NCBI GenBank assembly: GCA_023053575.1
Contig: JAKZAP010000008.1
Location: 6,032,715 to 6,096,714, forward strand
Direction: 5' to 3'
Origin: Branchinecta lynchi
Lineage: Eukaryota > Arthropoda > Branchiopoda > Anostraca > Branchinectidae
DNA: 64,000 bases
This document shows positions 32,440 to 43,161 of the stretch, piece after piece. The notes below the pieces were generated by a model. That model saw only the letters and a program-made list of their open reading frames with translations, did no database searches and was not told the DNA's origin. Numbering within the stretch: the first letter of the stretch is position 1; each line of letters begins with the position of its first letter. The position numbers and the translations under genes are program-made.

Positions 32440-32754
32440 CTACGATGAAGAAAATTAACTTGTTACCAAATATAAGTCTCCTTATCCCCAGATCGAAACT
32501 CCCGACGAAGACATAATACGATGCCTACTGAAATTGGGTTTTCGCCGGATTGCGTCAGCAGTTTCAACGAAGCGGGAAAGAAAACAGATGGATAGACTCA
32601 ACTTCAGCTTATCCCACTGCTAACACCTGGGCCCTTGCTCAAAAACCGCTTTTTGCCAGAATATCGTACGGGAAGGAAAATAATGTAGAAATACTGATTG
32701 AGCAAGCGTGTTTTTTTTCTCCTACCCCTATTTTGACTCTAGCCGACTGAAGAC

Positions 32755-33185
32755 AAAACTTTTACTTTTCACACTGTATTTCCGGTTCCGGGAGAACTAC
32801 TTGCCCCCCGAGAAAGCCTGAATTTCTTTTACGCCTTACTGAGGGCAACCCCCCTCTTCTAAATATACACTGTGAATAGTTTCTCCGTATAAAGATTAAA
32901 GTTAACTGCAGTATTTGCTACTCGGATTCATCTTATCTCTATTTGGTATTAATCTTATGTGCGTAGAGATAAGAATAATCCGAGTAGCAAATACTGCAGT
33001 TCACTTTAATCTTTATACGGAAAAACTTTTTACAGCGTAGGACTACTGAACCAACCTCCGATCTTGACCTGTACTTTTACCTAAAGGACTCTCACACCAA
33101 GTTTTGACAGAAATTTTGACAGAAAGACGGACACACAACTTTGGTCGTCATAGGCATCCCATCATTCACCTTTACGGATCCTACA
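32755..33185 (+). mobile_element. Decayed Family B copy interrupted by a hairpin element
   Basis: Monomer text (TTTCCGGTTCCGGGAGAACT) lies at the left. CACACCAAGTTTTGACAGA, GACGGACACACAACTTTGG and TTTACGGATCC lie at the right. The hairpin at 32882-33023 splits them. Both ends are worn; it lies head to tail with the next, better Family B copy. Confidence 0.55.
32882..33023. repeat. Near-perfect 57-bp inverted repeat (hairpin element)
   Basis: The arms TCCGTATAAAGATTAAAGTT... and its mirror are about 57 bp long with three differences by eye, separated by a 24-bp loop at 32941-32964. It sits inside an older Family B copy, so it is likely a mobile palindrome (MITE). It could also be transcribed as a stable hairpin RNA within TTC36 intron 3. 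Confidence 0.8.
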
Positions 33186-33205
33186 CTTCTTTTAACCACG
33201 TGCAG

Positions 33206-34270
33206 AACAAGACTGAAGGTGTCGATGGGATCCCAAAAATCTAAGATTTGATCCAGACAATTGGGTCTTGTCTTCGCCAGGCTAATCATCAGAGAAAACC
33301 GAGTTCAGATATTCTATCTACCTATCTATCTATACCTCTATAAGCCATATCTATTTTGACGATATTGACCGAAACTTCCTGCTTTACTACTGCCAAATTT
33401 GCGGTTTCGCCCGAATTCCGAGCGAACTACTAGTCCAGCAAAAAAAGGAAATTCTGAAACGAAACCGGCGTATCTCCTTATCCCTATAAAGAACATCTAA
33501 TCAACTTTAAATAAAACTTTGACTTAAAAAATGCGGGTACAACCGGACTCCGGACTAATTATACGCCCAGGTAAAAAATGATCATCATATACAGACTCAG
33601 CGTCTCTTCTTACCCCTAAATCTATCATCTAATCAACTTCAAATAAAACTTTTACTTTTAACAAACTTTCCGGTTTTGGCCGGATTCCGGCGAACTACTT
33701 GTCCGTCGAGAAAATGGGTTTCACCATCGTCCTCAGCATGTCTTCCTACCCCTAAATCGAACATTTAATCAACTTCAAATAAAACTTTTACTTTTAACAA
33801 ACTTTCCGGTTTTGGCCGGATTCCGACGAACTACTTGTCCGTCGAGAAAATGGGTTTCACCATCGTCCTCAGCATATCTTCCTACCCCTAAATCGAACAT
33901 TTAATCAACTTCAAATAAAACTTTTACTTTTAACAAACAAACCGGATTCCGGGTGAACTACTTGTCCGATTACAAAATGGTTTTTACCATCGTGTTCAGC
34001 ATGTCTTCTTACCCCATAATCGACTATCAAATTATCTGTTTCAAAATATTTTGCTTGCCCCTTAATTTGAACCCCCTCCCCCACCCCTAAATGTAGGACT
34101 ACAAAGCCCATCTACGAACTTGCCTGGTCGGACGACCCAACGAATCCTCACACCAAGTTTCATCAAAATATCTCATTCCCTTCGAGAGTTATCGTGCTTA
34201 CAGACGGACAGACGGACAACTTTTGCGATGTCATAGGTATCCCTCCACTTACGTTTTGGGATCCCAAAAA
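33206..34270 (+). mobile_element. Family B element, copy 6
   Basis: It starts AACAAGACTGAAGGTGTC with GATGGGATCCCAAAAA, carries a (CTAT)n run at 33320-33334 and several 137-bp monomers. It ends with CAGACGGACAGACGGACAAC, GCGATGTCATAGG and TTTTGGGATCCCAAAAA. Located in TTC36 intron 3. Confidence 0.8.
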
Positions 34271-34292
34271 GCCTTCTTTCATCATTTATACT

Positions 34293-36312
34293 AATCAAAG
34301 CCACGAGCTTATATGGCACTTGCTACGAGCAGGTGACCCACGAAAGTAGATGAGAATGTCACAAAATAGCCCAACCATCTAAAAATGGGGTTCGGACCTA
34401 GAAATAGGATACCTCGTTTCACTCGTCTGACCATTACCGGCATCGCCCCCGGATCATCTAGGGCAAATGACTTTCCTACCTTCCAAGTTTTAGCCCAATA
34501 GATCCACTCGTTTGATCCATAGACGTGCCACACACTTCCGTTACCCCCCTCTAACTCTCCCTACCCGCGGCCGAATCTGGTTCAGACTCGTAAACGGATC
34601 ATGTAAAGCATCTTCTCTTACCACCTATCAAATTTCACTCGAATCCGAGCATTGTTTGGGAATTTCCGGTAACCCTCCACCCACTGTGTTCGGATACGGT
34701 TCGCACTCTAAAATAAGTCGTACACAGAATAGGATATTGATATATCCCAAGTTTCATTATTATCGCTCTACTCGTTTGACCCCTATGCGATCCACGAAAT
34801 TACTGGGAATCCCTCCACCTCCCCTCACTGTCGCCGAATAAAACTAGGAAACATAAACGTCGCATCTCTGACATCAGATCTTTCCGTCAATCAAATTTGA
34901 CAGGAATCGGCGCATAGCCTATCTGCAAATGCAGGGTTCCCGCCCCCCCCCCCCCCCCACCCACCTACCATGGCCGGATCCGGTCCGGACACTCGGTTCT
35001 GTCCAACTCGCATCCCATTCGACCATCCGTTTACTTTTTGTGCATGTCAAAAAGTTCCCTCCCCTGTCCAACTCCCCCAGCCGTGGCCACATGTAGTTCA
35101 GACGCATTTTTGCATGTCTACGTCATCAGTTCTATCTCCCATAAAGTTTCCCTCGAATCGAAACACCTGCCCACAACTTACGGAAGTCAGTAATTTCCGG
35201 ATTCCCCTTCCCTCAACTCCTCCAGAACGGTAGGATCCAGAAACGGAAGTTTTGCTAGGGCATTGTGTCCGGTCCTTAACCCAATTTGGTCGGGTCACTA
35301 ATATGCCTGTAAAGTTTCATCGTCCTTAGCACATCTGGAACTATCCTAAATCGGCGATGAGAATTCCTGAAAACCCCCTCCAACTCCCCCCCCCCCCCCC
35401 CCCCCCCCAGAGCCCCGATACAATCTGAGTGTGACAATAACGCATCTGGGGGTAATGCGTATTCTTCCCACCAAGTTCCATCACAATCCCTCGACTCTAA
35501 GCGTTTCACGAGATTTCCAGTGCCCCCTCTCACCCCCACAAGTATCGGATCCGATAGGGACTTGACATGGAAGATCTGAGACAACAGTTCTTTCCACTTG
35601 CCAAGTTTCATTCAAATATCACCAGTTCAAAAGTTATGAACGTCATTAAATTCTGGATTTCCCTTCCCTCCACTCACCCCACGATGGTCGGATCGGAAAA
35701 ACGACTATTCTCAAGTCAATCTGTTCGGGCCCCTGACATGCCTGCCAAGTTTCAACGTCCAAGTACATCAGGAATTTATTTATTTTCTTTCATTTACTCC
35801 GCTTTTTCGAAATGGCGGGTTACAAACAAATTACTTACTTACTGAAGTACCAAACTCGCGGGATACCCGGACCCCACTGCAGCTCCCTCACAGTGCCCGA
35901 ATCCGGTCCGGTTATGTCAGTGATATATCTAAGACTGGTGCTTGTTCTTGTTCCTCCCCCTAAGTTTCATCCCGATCTCCCCTCCAACTCCCCACAAAGT
36001 CACCGGATCAGGTCCGGAACTGAACTGGGTCTTCTGAGATACAAGGTTTTTCGAAATATCAAGTTTCATTGAGATCCGATCACCCGTACGTAAGTTATAC
36101 ATACCTAAAGTTTCCCGATTCCCCCTTCCTCTACCCCCCCCCCCTCAGATGGTCGGGTCGTGGAAGTGACATTTTCCAAGTTAATCTGGTCCGGTCCTTC
36201 ATACTTGTGCCAAGTTTTCATGGTCCTAGCTTATGTGGAAGTGCCCGAACTAGCAAAACCGGACCGACAGACCGACGGAAGGACTGATATTTCGATTGCT
36301 ATATGGCACTTA
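34293..36312 (+). mobile_element. Family A element, copy 3
   Basis: The 5' end is slightly worn (AATCAAAGCCACGAGCTTAT then ATGGCACTTG). C-rich 145-bp subunits follow, with poly-C runs up to about 20 at 35388-35408. The 3' end is GACCGACAGACCGACGG and GCTATATGGCACTT without the second hairpin arm. Located in TTC36 intron 3. Confidence 0.75.
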
Positions 36313-37587
36313 AAAAATAAGATTTCATCTCCTGGTCTGAAACTCATCAACGTTTGACTAAAACTTTGCTAGGATACATATTGAATTGTATCCCTTCAGA
36401 CAAAAAAAAAGGAGGTAACGTCCCTGATGATGAGTTTTACAAAACCTTTTGTTAGGTCCCTTGTTCAAAAGGTACGGTTACAAAAACATTCCAGTTCATT
36501 TACAGGAGGACTGTGGCGAAAAAGTTTTCATTTCGCCACTGTGTAACCTGTCGATTATGTTTACAACCGCCTAGACCCCCGTTTGTCTACGTTCTGGGAT
36601 GGAATGAAATCCGAAAACTAGTTTTACTCTTAGGGAGATCAGATCGAACTTGCAAGCAGTAAACATCTAAAGTTTCCTTAAAAGTATTAGTGTGTTAAAT
36701 TAATGAATACATTCCAATTCTGAAGTCCTGCAAATCCAATAATAGTTACCATCACAAGGACGAACATTTTTTACTAGAGTCGTGAAAACACATATCTACA
36801 GAAGACACCGGGGCCAGCAACTGGCTTGTGGTCAGATCGCTTGCCTATTCGCAACTAAAAACCGGAATGAATTAGACAGACTTGTCTTTCCAAACTCGAC
36901 AGAACAACAGTGAGCCACTATGGCGAGTGCGAAGGGTTTTCGTCTTCTGTAATCGCACGGAAAAAACACAATAGCCTTTAATTTAAAAAGAAAGAGCTTC
37001 TCTTTTCTCATCCGCTTATGGATCTATCGTACCTCTCTGTCTGATGGATGCTTATAATGACGCGAGAGAGTGTCGTGTCTTTTTCTTCGACATAAATTAA
37101 TACAAAAACAAACGTCACTTTTATTAGCTTTCAGCACAAAAGAAATAAGGAAAAGTAAACAGACTGTCGTTGGTCCAGCCGGTAAACAGCAACTACTGAG
37201 TCGTAACTCTGACTGACTTTCATCATGGTCTTTTATTCCACCCTAGTTTGACCAGGGCGCTAACTCACGGGTAGCAAGGGAGTTCACGACAGGGAGGACA
37301 ACCAGAAGATCCACTTGGAGCGCTGAACTGGAATAAGCCCAAATTCCAGATCAAACCGGGCTTGATTTTTCCCGTCCAGATTTCTTAAAAACCTTAACCA
37401 GGTCTTATCTGATTTTGTGTTTGTCTGGCCTTACTACGAGCGTTGGACCGGGTATCCTACACGTACTACAACAGTTTCCATGGAAGCGCAGCATGCGAAG
37501 GTTTTACTTCTTTATTGTTTCGGTTTCAGTGTTATCTTTTTATGGCCTGAACAATTATAGTCTTCATGTACAAACCTACTTGCTTAC
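36313..37587. other. TTC36 intron 3, right part; no other gene recognised
   Basis: Unique-looking intronic sequence. No repeat family, RNA gene or exon on either strand was recognised. Confidence 0.4.
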
Positions 37588-37760
37588 CTGGGATTTGGCA
37601 AAGGTATTGCCAAGTTTCGAGGCACTGTCAAAGTCTTTCAGAGCAAGATCATCTTTTCCCTGCAGCCTATAAATCATGCCACGCTGACAGAAGGCTTGCG
37701 CCGCAGCTTTCCCTCTGCCGCCACTGAGATTAATCGCATTATTCAGGTCGACCAGGGCTC
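37588..37760 (-). CDS. TTC36: TTC36 exon 3 (TPR region)
   Basis: Between an acceptor (TTCTGTAG) and a strong donor (CAG then GTAAGC) the minus strand reads ALVDLNNAINLSGGRGKAAA, then QAFCQRGMIYRLQGKDDLAL and KDFDSASKLGNTFAKSQ. The SGGRGKAAxQAFxQRG and RLQGKDDxAxxDFxxAxxLG strings are diagnostic of TTC36 and hold its second and third TPR helices. It enters in phase 1 (the Gly codon is split with exon 2) and leaves in phase 0. Confidence 0.92.
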
Positions 37761-38240
37761 CTACAGAATAACTTTAGTTAAAGGAGACCTTCAAACCTAA
37801 TTAATTCTGCTGAATTATTTCCTCACTAATCACCGTCATTATATAACAGCCCTCTTCCTTACATGCTCTACTCATTGCGCTATAGATTCTGACTATAGGA
37901 TATGTGGTCTTAAGTAGTCTTCCAGGAAGAAACGACAGCGATATAACTTCTTCTCAAACCGGGTTGCCCTCTTTGGAACTCCGTTAGCGAGTAGACAGTA
38001 ATAGCCGAAATTACAGCTGTATCCTCTATATGACTAAGTCATCCTCAGGAAGAAGGAGTAAGCGTGTCCGTACGACTCAAACTCAACGACTCTAATCCTA
38101 TGTCAATCAATCACCGCGATATTTGGGAGCAGCTTTGACACCACTTCCGACTTTCTTCCGCTAGGTACCCGGAGAGGCCGGAGATTTTGCATTGGCAAGG
38201 AGAGATGGTCATCAAGAGTATTCAAGAGAGACAGAGACTA
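37761..38240. other. TTC36 intron 2, left part
   Basis: Nothing recognised apart from intronic sequence. Confidence 0.3.
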
Positions 38241-38758
38241 GGGACGTGTGCGAAAGCTCCGAAACGAACAAACATGCTGAATTAATTCAGCATTTTATGC
38301 AGCATTTCGCTTTCGGACTTAAATTTTCGTTCAACTAATGTAGCATTAATTCAGCATACAATTCATCGAAAAATGTGCAAGAGTGCTAAATTTTATGCTG
38401 AATTTTCAAGAAGAAACTGGGGAGTACGGCGATTCTCTCAGTGTTTTCGGCGGCAAACATAACAAATTCAAAAAGACAAATGACAATCGGCAAACATTCC
38501 AAATTGTAAGAGAACTGGCGATCATTGCAAACGAAGAAAGGAAAAGATAAGAAGATAAGAAGGTTGTATATCAGTAGCTGATCCATTTTGTCAGCTTTAT
38601 ACAGCTAATTCTTTTTTCTTCTTCTTCTTCCTGACTTAAAATTTGGTATTCTGGAAGTGTCAGAGAAGAAAAAAAGGTAACAGATTTCGGACAAAACAAA
38701 GAAAGAAAATGCAGCAATAATGCAGCATTTAGAGCACCAAAAAGCTTTCGGACACGTT
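38241..38758. mobile_element. MITE with ATGCAGCATT-rich interior in TTC36 intron 2
   Basis: The left end GGGACGTGTGCGAAAGCT and the right end, complemented, AACGTGTCCGAAAGCT form an inverted repeat. CTA flanks both sides (38238-38240, 38759-38761). Sequences close to both ends carry repeated ATGCTGAATT/ATGCAGCATT strings. About 518 bp, no coding frame. Superfamily not assigned. Confidence 0.55.
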
Positions 38759-38904
38759 CTAGAAAGACGTAACCCGGAAAACTAGCTGCAAAGAGGTCAA
38801 ACATCAACTTCCAGACCCTAAGCACTGGCGATGTCAACAGGTAACACAACCTTGTCGCTAGCAAGTACGATTTAACGTAACTGTTCTATCTTCTTAGGGC
38901 AAAA

Positions 38905-39110
38905 AAGAGTTAGGAGCTTGTATGGCAACTGTTACGAGTAGATGGTATGATAAAGTAAATGAGGACGTCACAAAATACCCTCTGTCCACTATCCCCTTCG
39001 TCGCCAGATGCGGTACAGACCTAGAAATGAGACACCTTGTCGTACCACCGACCGAGTTTCACTCAAATCTAAGAATTTCGGGAAAATGTCATGCACCTTA
39101 TCAGTAGTGA
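38905..39110 (+). mobile_element. Family A 5' fragment
   Basis: TAGGAGCTTGTATGGCAACTG, ACGAGTAGATGGTATG and GAGTTTCACTCAAATC match the first 200 bp of Family A copies. It breaks off at the SINE insertion near 39,110. Degraded C-rich text of the same type continues at about 39,240-39,700. Confidence 0.55.
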
Positions 39111-39127
39111 AATGAAAGACAAAAATA

Positions 39128-39200
39128 CTCCTCAGCCGGGATTTGAACCCAGCACCCTCTGCTTACAAGGCAGCCGCTCTACCAATTGAACTACCGAGGG
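39128..39200 (-). tRNA. tRNA-Thr(TGT)-like head of a type A SINE
   Basis: On the minus strand a 73-nt cloverleaf can be drawn: acceptor CCCTCGG with CTGAGGA (one mismatch at the first pair), D stem GTTC/GAGC, anticodon stem GCTGC/GCAGA (one mismatch) with loop CTTGTAA, giving anticodon TGT, and T stem CTGGG/CCCGG with loop TTCAAAT. The A box (TAGTTCAATTGG) and B box (GGTTCAAATCC) are intact. The 3' side continues into TATTTTTGTCTTTCAT, shared with the SINE at 25043, and it lies inside Family A debris. It is therefore more likely a young SINE than a working tRNA gene, although the fold is good. Confidence 0.6.
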
Positions 39201-39932
39201 GCCTATGAACATAGTTCGCAAACTACTACAGTAGTCAGATAGAAGCCGGCCATGGCAACGGTGATCCCACAAGAAATCAAACTCATCTAGTCAGTTGACA
39301 TCCCACGGAAATCATTATATAATACACAGATGGCGGTTTGTTACAAATAAACACGAAACAAATTCACCAGGACCTACGAGATGCCCCGCCATATGGGTCC
39401 TGGTATGTCTACGTGGCTCGGACATTGGAGTCCTAGAGTCAAGGTGCAGGTCCCTTGTATAGAGCCCCATCTATGTATTTATATGTCCTGCCCTCCACTG
39501 CAACTCCCCACCCATCGAAGTCGATTCTGGCGGGAATCCAAAAATGAATCCGAACCAATGTCTGGCATATGTTATAAGGAACGGTGAGTAGCCTACAACC
39601 AGCGTATATGGCACGCCCTAACCGGCATTTAGAAACGCGTTCGGGATCCAAAAATCGCTCGGTAGCCTATAACCAAAGTTTGTGGCAGTCCAGCAACAAT
39701 CAGTCACTTGTGGTAGACTGGATAAAGCTTGATACCCCACAAAGCGGATTCATAGTCGCCTAGGCGACTTCGGCGTCGTTATAAAAAAACTGCGCCGCGC
39801 CATTTCAACTCCCAAGTCGATTTTTTTGCGTCGAAGAAAAGATTCGCATTCTGTGGGCATCAAGCTTATGGCTAACAATGCGGGGTCTGCGGAAGTGAGC
39901 CAAAGAGACACCCTCCGGACACGAGGTCATAC
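39201..39932. other. TTC36 intron 2, Family A debris
   Basis: Degraded Family A-like C-rich text (CCTGCCCTCCACTGCAACTC, GAATCC, GGTGAGTAGCC) with no complete unit. It runs up to the exon 2 donor. No gene on the plus strand is recognised. Confidence 0.35.
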
Positions 39933-40121
39933 CTTCAACATCGTTCAAGAGTCGCCTGGCTTGGGCCCTATTGTTGTAACAGGAAGCACGGTTTGGCGCT
40001 GCGCCTACGGCTTCATCGAAGCGCGACAGGGCTTCTTGAATCCTGCCCTGCTCAGCTAGGCTGACGGCTTCAACTTCAATTGCCTCTGCCTTCTTCTCTT
40101 CATCAGTTAACGACTGCTCAC
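39933..40121 (-). CDS. TTC36: TTC36 exon 2 (first TPR)
   Basis: After the acceptor CATTTTGCAG the minus strand reads EQSLTDEEKKAEAIEVEAVS, then LAEQGRIQEALSRFDEAVGA and APNRASCYNNRAQARRLLND, ending at a donor (GAAG then GTATGA). AxSxYNNRAQARRLxxDVxGAL is the hallmark of TTC36, a small cytosolic TPR protein. The exon is 189 bp with phase 1 at both ends. Its TPR helix A/B consensus residues (A, G, A, L, F, A) are in place. Confidence 0.92.
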
Positions 40122-40602
40122 CTGCAAAATGAAAAACACTAAATTAAAAAATTTGTTTCTGGCCTACAATTCGACAAAGGAAAAGAGCGTGCAGGATAAA
40201 AAAGACACATAAATACAAATGTTAAAATTAGCTAATACATTAAAACACGGAACAGGGAGGTAAGGTCTGGTGTGGCGAAAGACGAGGATATACTGATAAC
40301 GACAATTTCCTGTCCAATAGCAGTAATTCTCAAAAGCATTTGGAAAACAAAATTTTCCAACGATTATGTTCAAAGTCACATATAAATTGCCTAATTTGGC
40401 AAGCGCACAATGAATAGCACCCACGCTCATCGATTTTGAAAATTTCCGGACATTTAAAAATTCCGAACTTCTCCCTTAGAAATTCCCGACAAAGGCGATG
40501 ACGCACGGAACACCATGGAAACCAAGAAACTGTTTGGAGTACCACTAAGATTCACTTTTCTGGGTTTGGTTAGCTGAAGGATTTATTATCGAAGTGAAAA
40601 CT
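40122..40602. promoter_or_regulatory. TTLL1 upstream region within TTC36 intron 1
   Basis: The 481 bp between TTC36 exon 2 and the TTLL1 start codon must hold the TTLL1 5' UTR and probably its promoter. No TATA box at a standard distance and no acceptor just before the ATG was recognised, so the first exon probably includes the start codon. Confidence 0.35.
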
Positions 40603-41038
40603 ATGGCTAAGCGTGTTGCTTTCTGCACTGACTTCGAAAAATCAGTTGTCACTGCCAACTTTGCGAAGCGTGGCTGGCTTCAGGCTACTGACGGCGATTC
40701 TTGGAATTTCTATTGGGCCAGTACTCATACGTCAAGAAATTTCTTCAGCTCCGATTCCCCCCATCGTTTTCACGACTACCAGATGATCAATCACTTTCCA
40801 AACCACTATGAACTCACCAGAAAAGACCTTATGGTGAAGAATATGAAGAGATACAAAAGAGAGATGGAAAGAGACAAAGAAAAAGATGGAAAAGGTGACA
40901 AGAACGGGGAAGAAGAGTACTCTCTGAATTTCCTGCCGACAACGTTTGTAGTCCCAGCTGATTACAATTTATTCGTGGAAGAATACCGAAGAAACCCCCT
41001 CGGCACTTGGATAATGAAGCCCTGCGGTGGATCTCAAG
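40603..41038 (+). CDS. TTLL1: TTLL1 exon 1 (tubulin polyglutamylase, N-terminal half)
   Basis: TTLL1 is the catalytic ATP-grasp subunit of the tubulin polyglutamylase complex, adding glutamate side chains to tubulin in cilia and centrioles. ATG 40603 starts MAKRVAFCTDFEKSVVTANF, colinear with the vertebrate N-terminus. NHFPNHYELTRKDLMVKN (63-80) and ADYNLFVEEYRRNPLGTWIM (119-138) are family blocks; KPCGGSQG (139-146) begins the nucleotide-binding loop. The open frame extends three codons upstream to a GTG, but only the ATG fits. The donor is CAAG then GTATGC at 41039, phase 1. A Lys/Glu-rich insert (about 90-105) is the variable part. Confidence 0.95.
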
Positions 41039-42389
41039 GTATGCCCAATCTGACATGCACCCAAGCTATTTAGCAATACAGGAAATGCAGTCCTTGTAAT
41101 AGGCCTACTGATTCACTCATCTTCCTTAATTACTCGATCCAGTCTTGCCCGAATCTTCGAACTTCAATATATGTATTCGCTCTATTCGAAAGACGTCTGA
41201 CTTCTTGACCAATCGACTCTTGCCCAGTCCTTATGGTCTCGTCTGGCACGGTTGCCTGCAGCCATACGCTGCGAAATGCAGGTCAATCGATTGGTTTGGG
41301 CTTTCACGCTGAGCCGGACGAATAGGGCAATTGAAACAGAGTTAAGACGATTGTGTTATTTTTTTTTAATAAAGTACAAAATCGTTTTTGATTACCGGGA
41401 AATAAACAATATTCAGTTATGAATCTCTTAAATTACATAATTACTAAAGCACAACTCGAAAAATGATCTTTCCAGGATTGAATCAGAAACAATTGTTTTT
41501 CGAAATATATCAATACTTTCCCTCTGAAATTAGTGATTTTCTTGTTAGCACTTCTTGAGTCTATCCTGACTTTGCTCTCCGCAGCAAGTACTGACTCAAA
41601 TCTGAGGATTAAAGATCCTCAAAAGATATGTACCGCGCTGAGGATAAAATAGCTTTAATGATAGGTATGTATGTACCTTTTGCGACGTCACATGAGATTC
41701 TGCTAACCTAAAACAAGCTAGAACTTCAAAAATATACGGTGTCGTACAAATGTCGGGACAAATTACTGTGCGCGCCATGGTTAAAAAGTGGGAAAAGCCA
41801 GCAAAACAAATGGTGTCTGAAATGCACTGTATGACACCTTTTGTCCCACCATGTCAGCTGAAATGAAACATAAAATATCGAAGCATGATTTTCTTTGTGA
41901 TAAGAGTTGGGCAAACTTACTGGAAAACTCGGCTTGGCAGAAAAACACTAAAAAAAAGTCGTAGGTACAAAGTTAAACAGTGGCAACGGGCGGGAATCCA
42001 TGTAGCTTATAATTATACAGCGGATCCATTCACAATGTAAAAGGCAGAAAGTTCGAGAGTTCTTTTAAAGTTTGCGACGAAGTTTTTGCATTGTATTTCA
42101 TCGTATCTACTGCGGTCCATTATTTTATGGCTTCAAGTGATCTTAATGTCTGTCGGTCTTTCAGTCACTCGAAAGTTCACTAGTTCAGGCACTTCTATGA
42201 CACTTGATATTAATTTGGAGGAGCCGACCCAATAATCTAGAAAATCTCCTTTTCCGGATCTGATCATCAATGGAGGGGGGAGGTACTGGGTAATCGATTC
42301 GAGCGAAATGTGATGGGTAGTAGCAGCAGATACCCGAGATGTACCGTTTGTTCGTCCTAACCGCTTACGGCCACCGCTGGGGAGTTAAA
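41039..42389 (+). other. TTLL1 intron, left part; no other gene recognised
   Basis: Start of the 7,920-bp TTLL1 intron (41039-48958), also inside TTC36 intron 1. No repeat family or exon on either strand is recognised in this part. Confidence 0.4.
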
Positions 42390-43066
42390 GGGAAGGGTCC
42401 CGGAGAGTGGGATGAAACTTAAACAATACAAAGGTATCTATGGTCCTAGATGTACAGTTTCCAGGTCCGGACGTGAATGACGTGATCCGATCTCAACGTG
42501 GAAGTGGGATATTGGCCGTTTTCCGGAAATGCTCCGATTCGAGTGAAACCAGAGCCTCGTTTTTGTTGCATGCTGCAGGTCCACTTCTCGGCCGATTCCG
42601 GACTGATTCTTTCTAGATCTGTTTTTGCACTGCAGCGCTTCCGAAGAAGACGGCAGCGCTTCTCGAGAATCACCGACTTGCTCCTCGACCAAGTCCGTGC
42701 TTCCCTGCAAGATGCTGCAGCGCTGCCGCTTCAACCAAGAAGAAAGTGAATCCAAAAACGCAAATTATGCAAAAGCAAAGAAGTGCTGCAGCAGCGATGC
42801 GGCAGCGCTATTACAACAAAAACGAGGCTCAGCGTGACAGGAGCAAAAGGCCTGTGACATTTACGTGTCCGCGAACCTTATCTGACCTCGATGGGCGGAG
42901 TTGGAAGGGGATACCGGAAATTTACCGAAAATACAGTTTTCAATATGGGGGCGGGTCCCGAAGTTTTGTTCGACGCGTAGGAACCAAACCAGGGAACGTT
43001 TCCGGGGATTTACAGCAACTATGTTCATAAACAAGTGCCATATGAGCCAGTAGCTCTTCTTCTTTA
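42390..43066 (-). mobile_element. Family A 5' fragment, minus orientation, with a Family E insertion
   Basis: Read on the minus strand from 43066: AGAAGAGCTACTGGCTCATA, TGGCACTTG, then Family A leader text, broken at 42831 by a Family E element and resuming at 42550 as GGTTTCACTCGAATCGGAGC. It lies head to head with Family A copy 4, about 100 bp apart. Confidence 0.65.
42551..42831. mobile_element. Family E MITE, uninterrupted copy
   Basis: Inverted termini GAGCCTCGTTTTTGTTG (left) and CAACAAAAACGAGGCTC (right) are perfect over 17 bp. The interior is rich in GCTGCAGCGCTGC-like words and matches, inverted, the pieces at 17436-17661 and 18033-18056. It holds a single GCTGCAGG at 42572-42579, the empty site of the Family C insertion at 17662. 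The open frames in it are by-products. Confidence 0.8.
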
Positions 43067-43161
43067 AGTGAAACCAAGAATCAGCTCGGTTTCAAGACAA
43101 AACTGACCGGCAAACTGAAAGGTAATATAAGTCACTTGAGAACCGTGAATCGGTACAAAAA

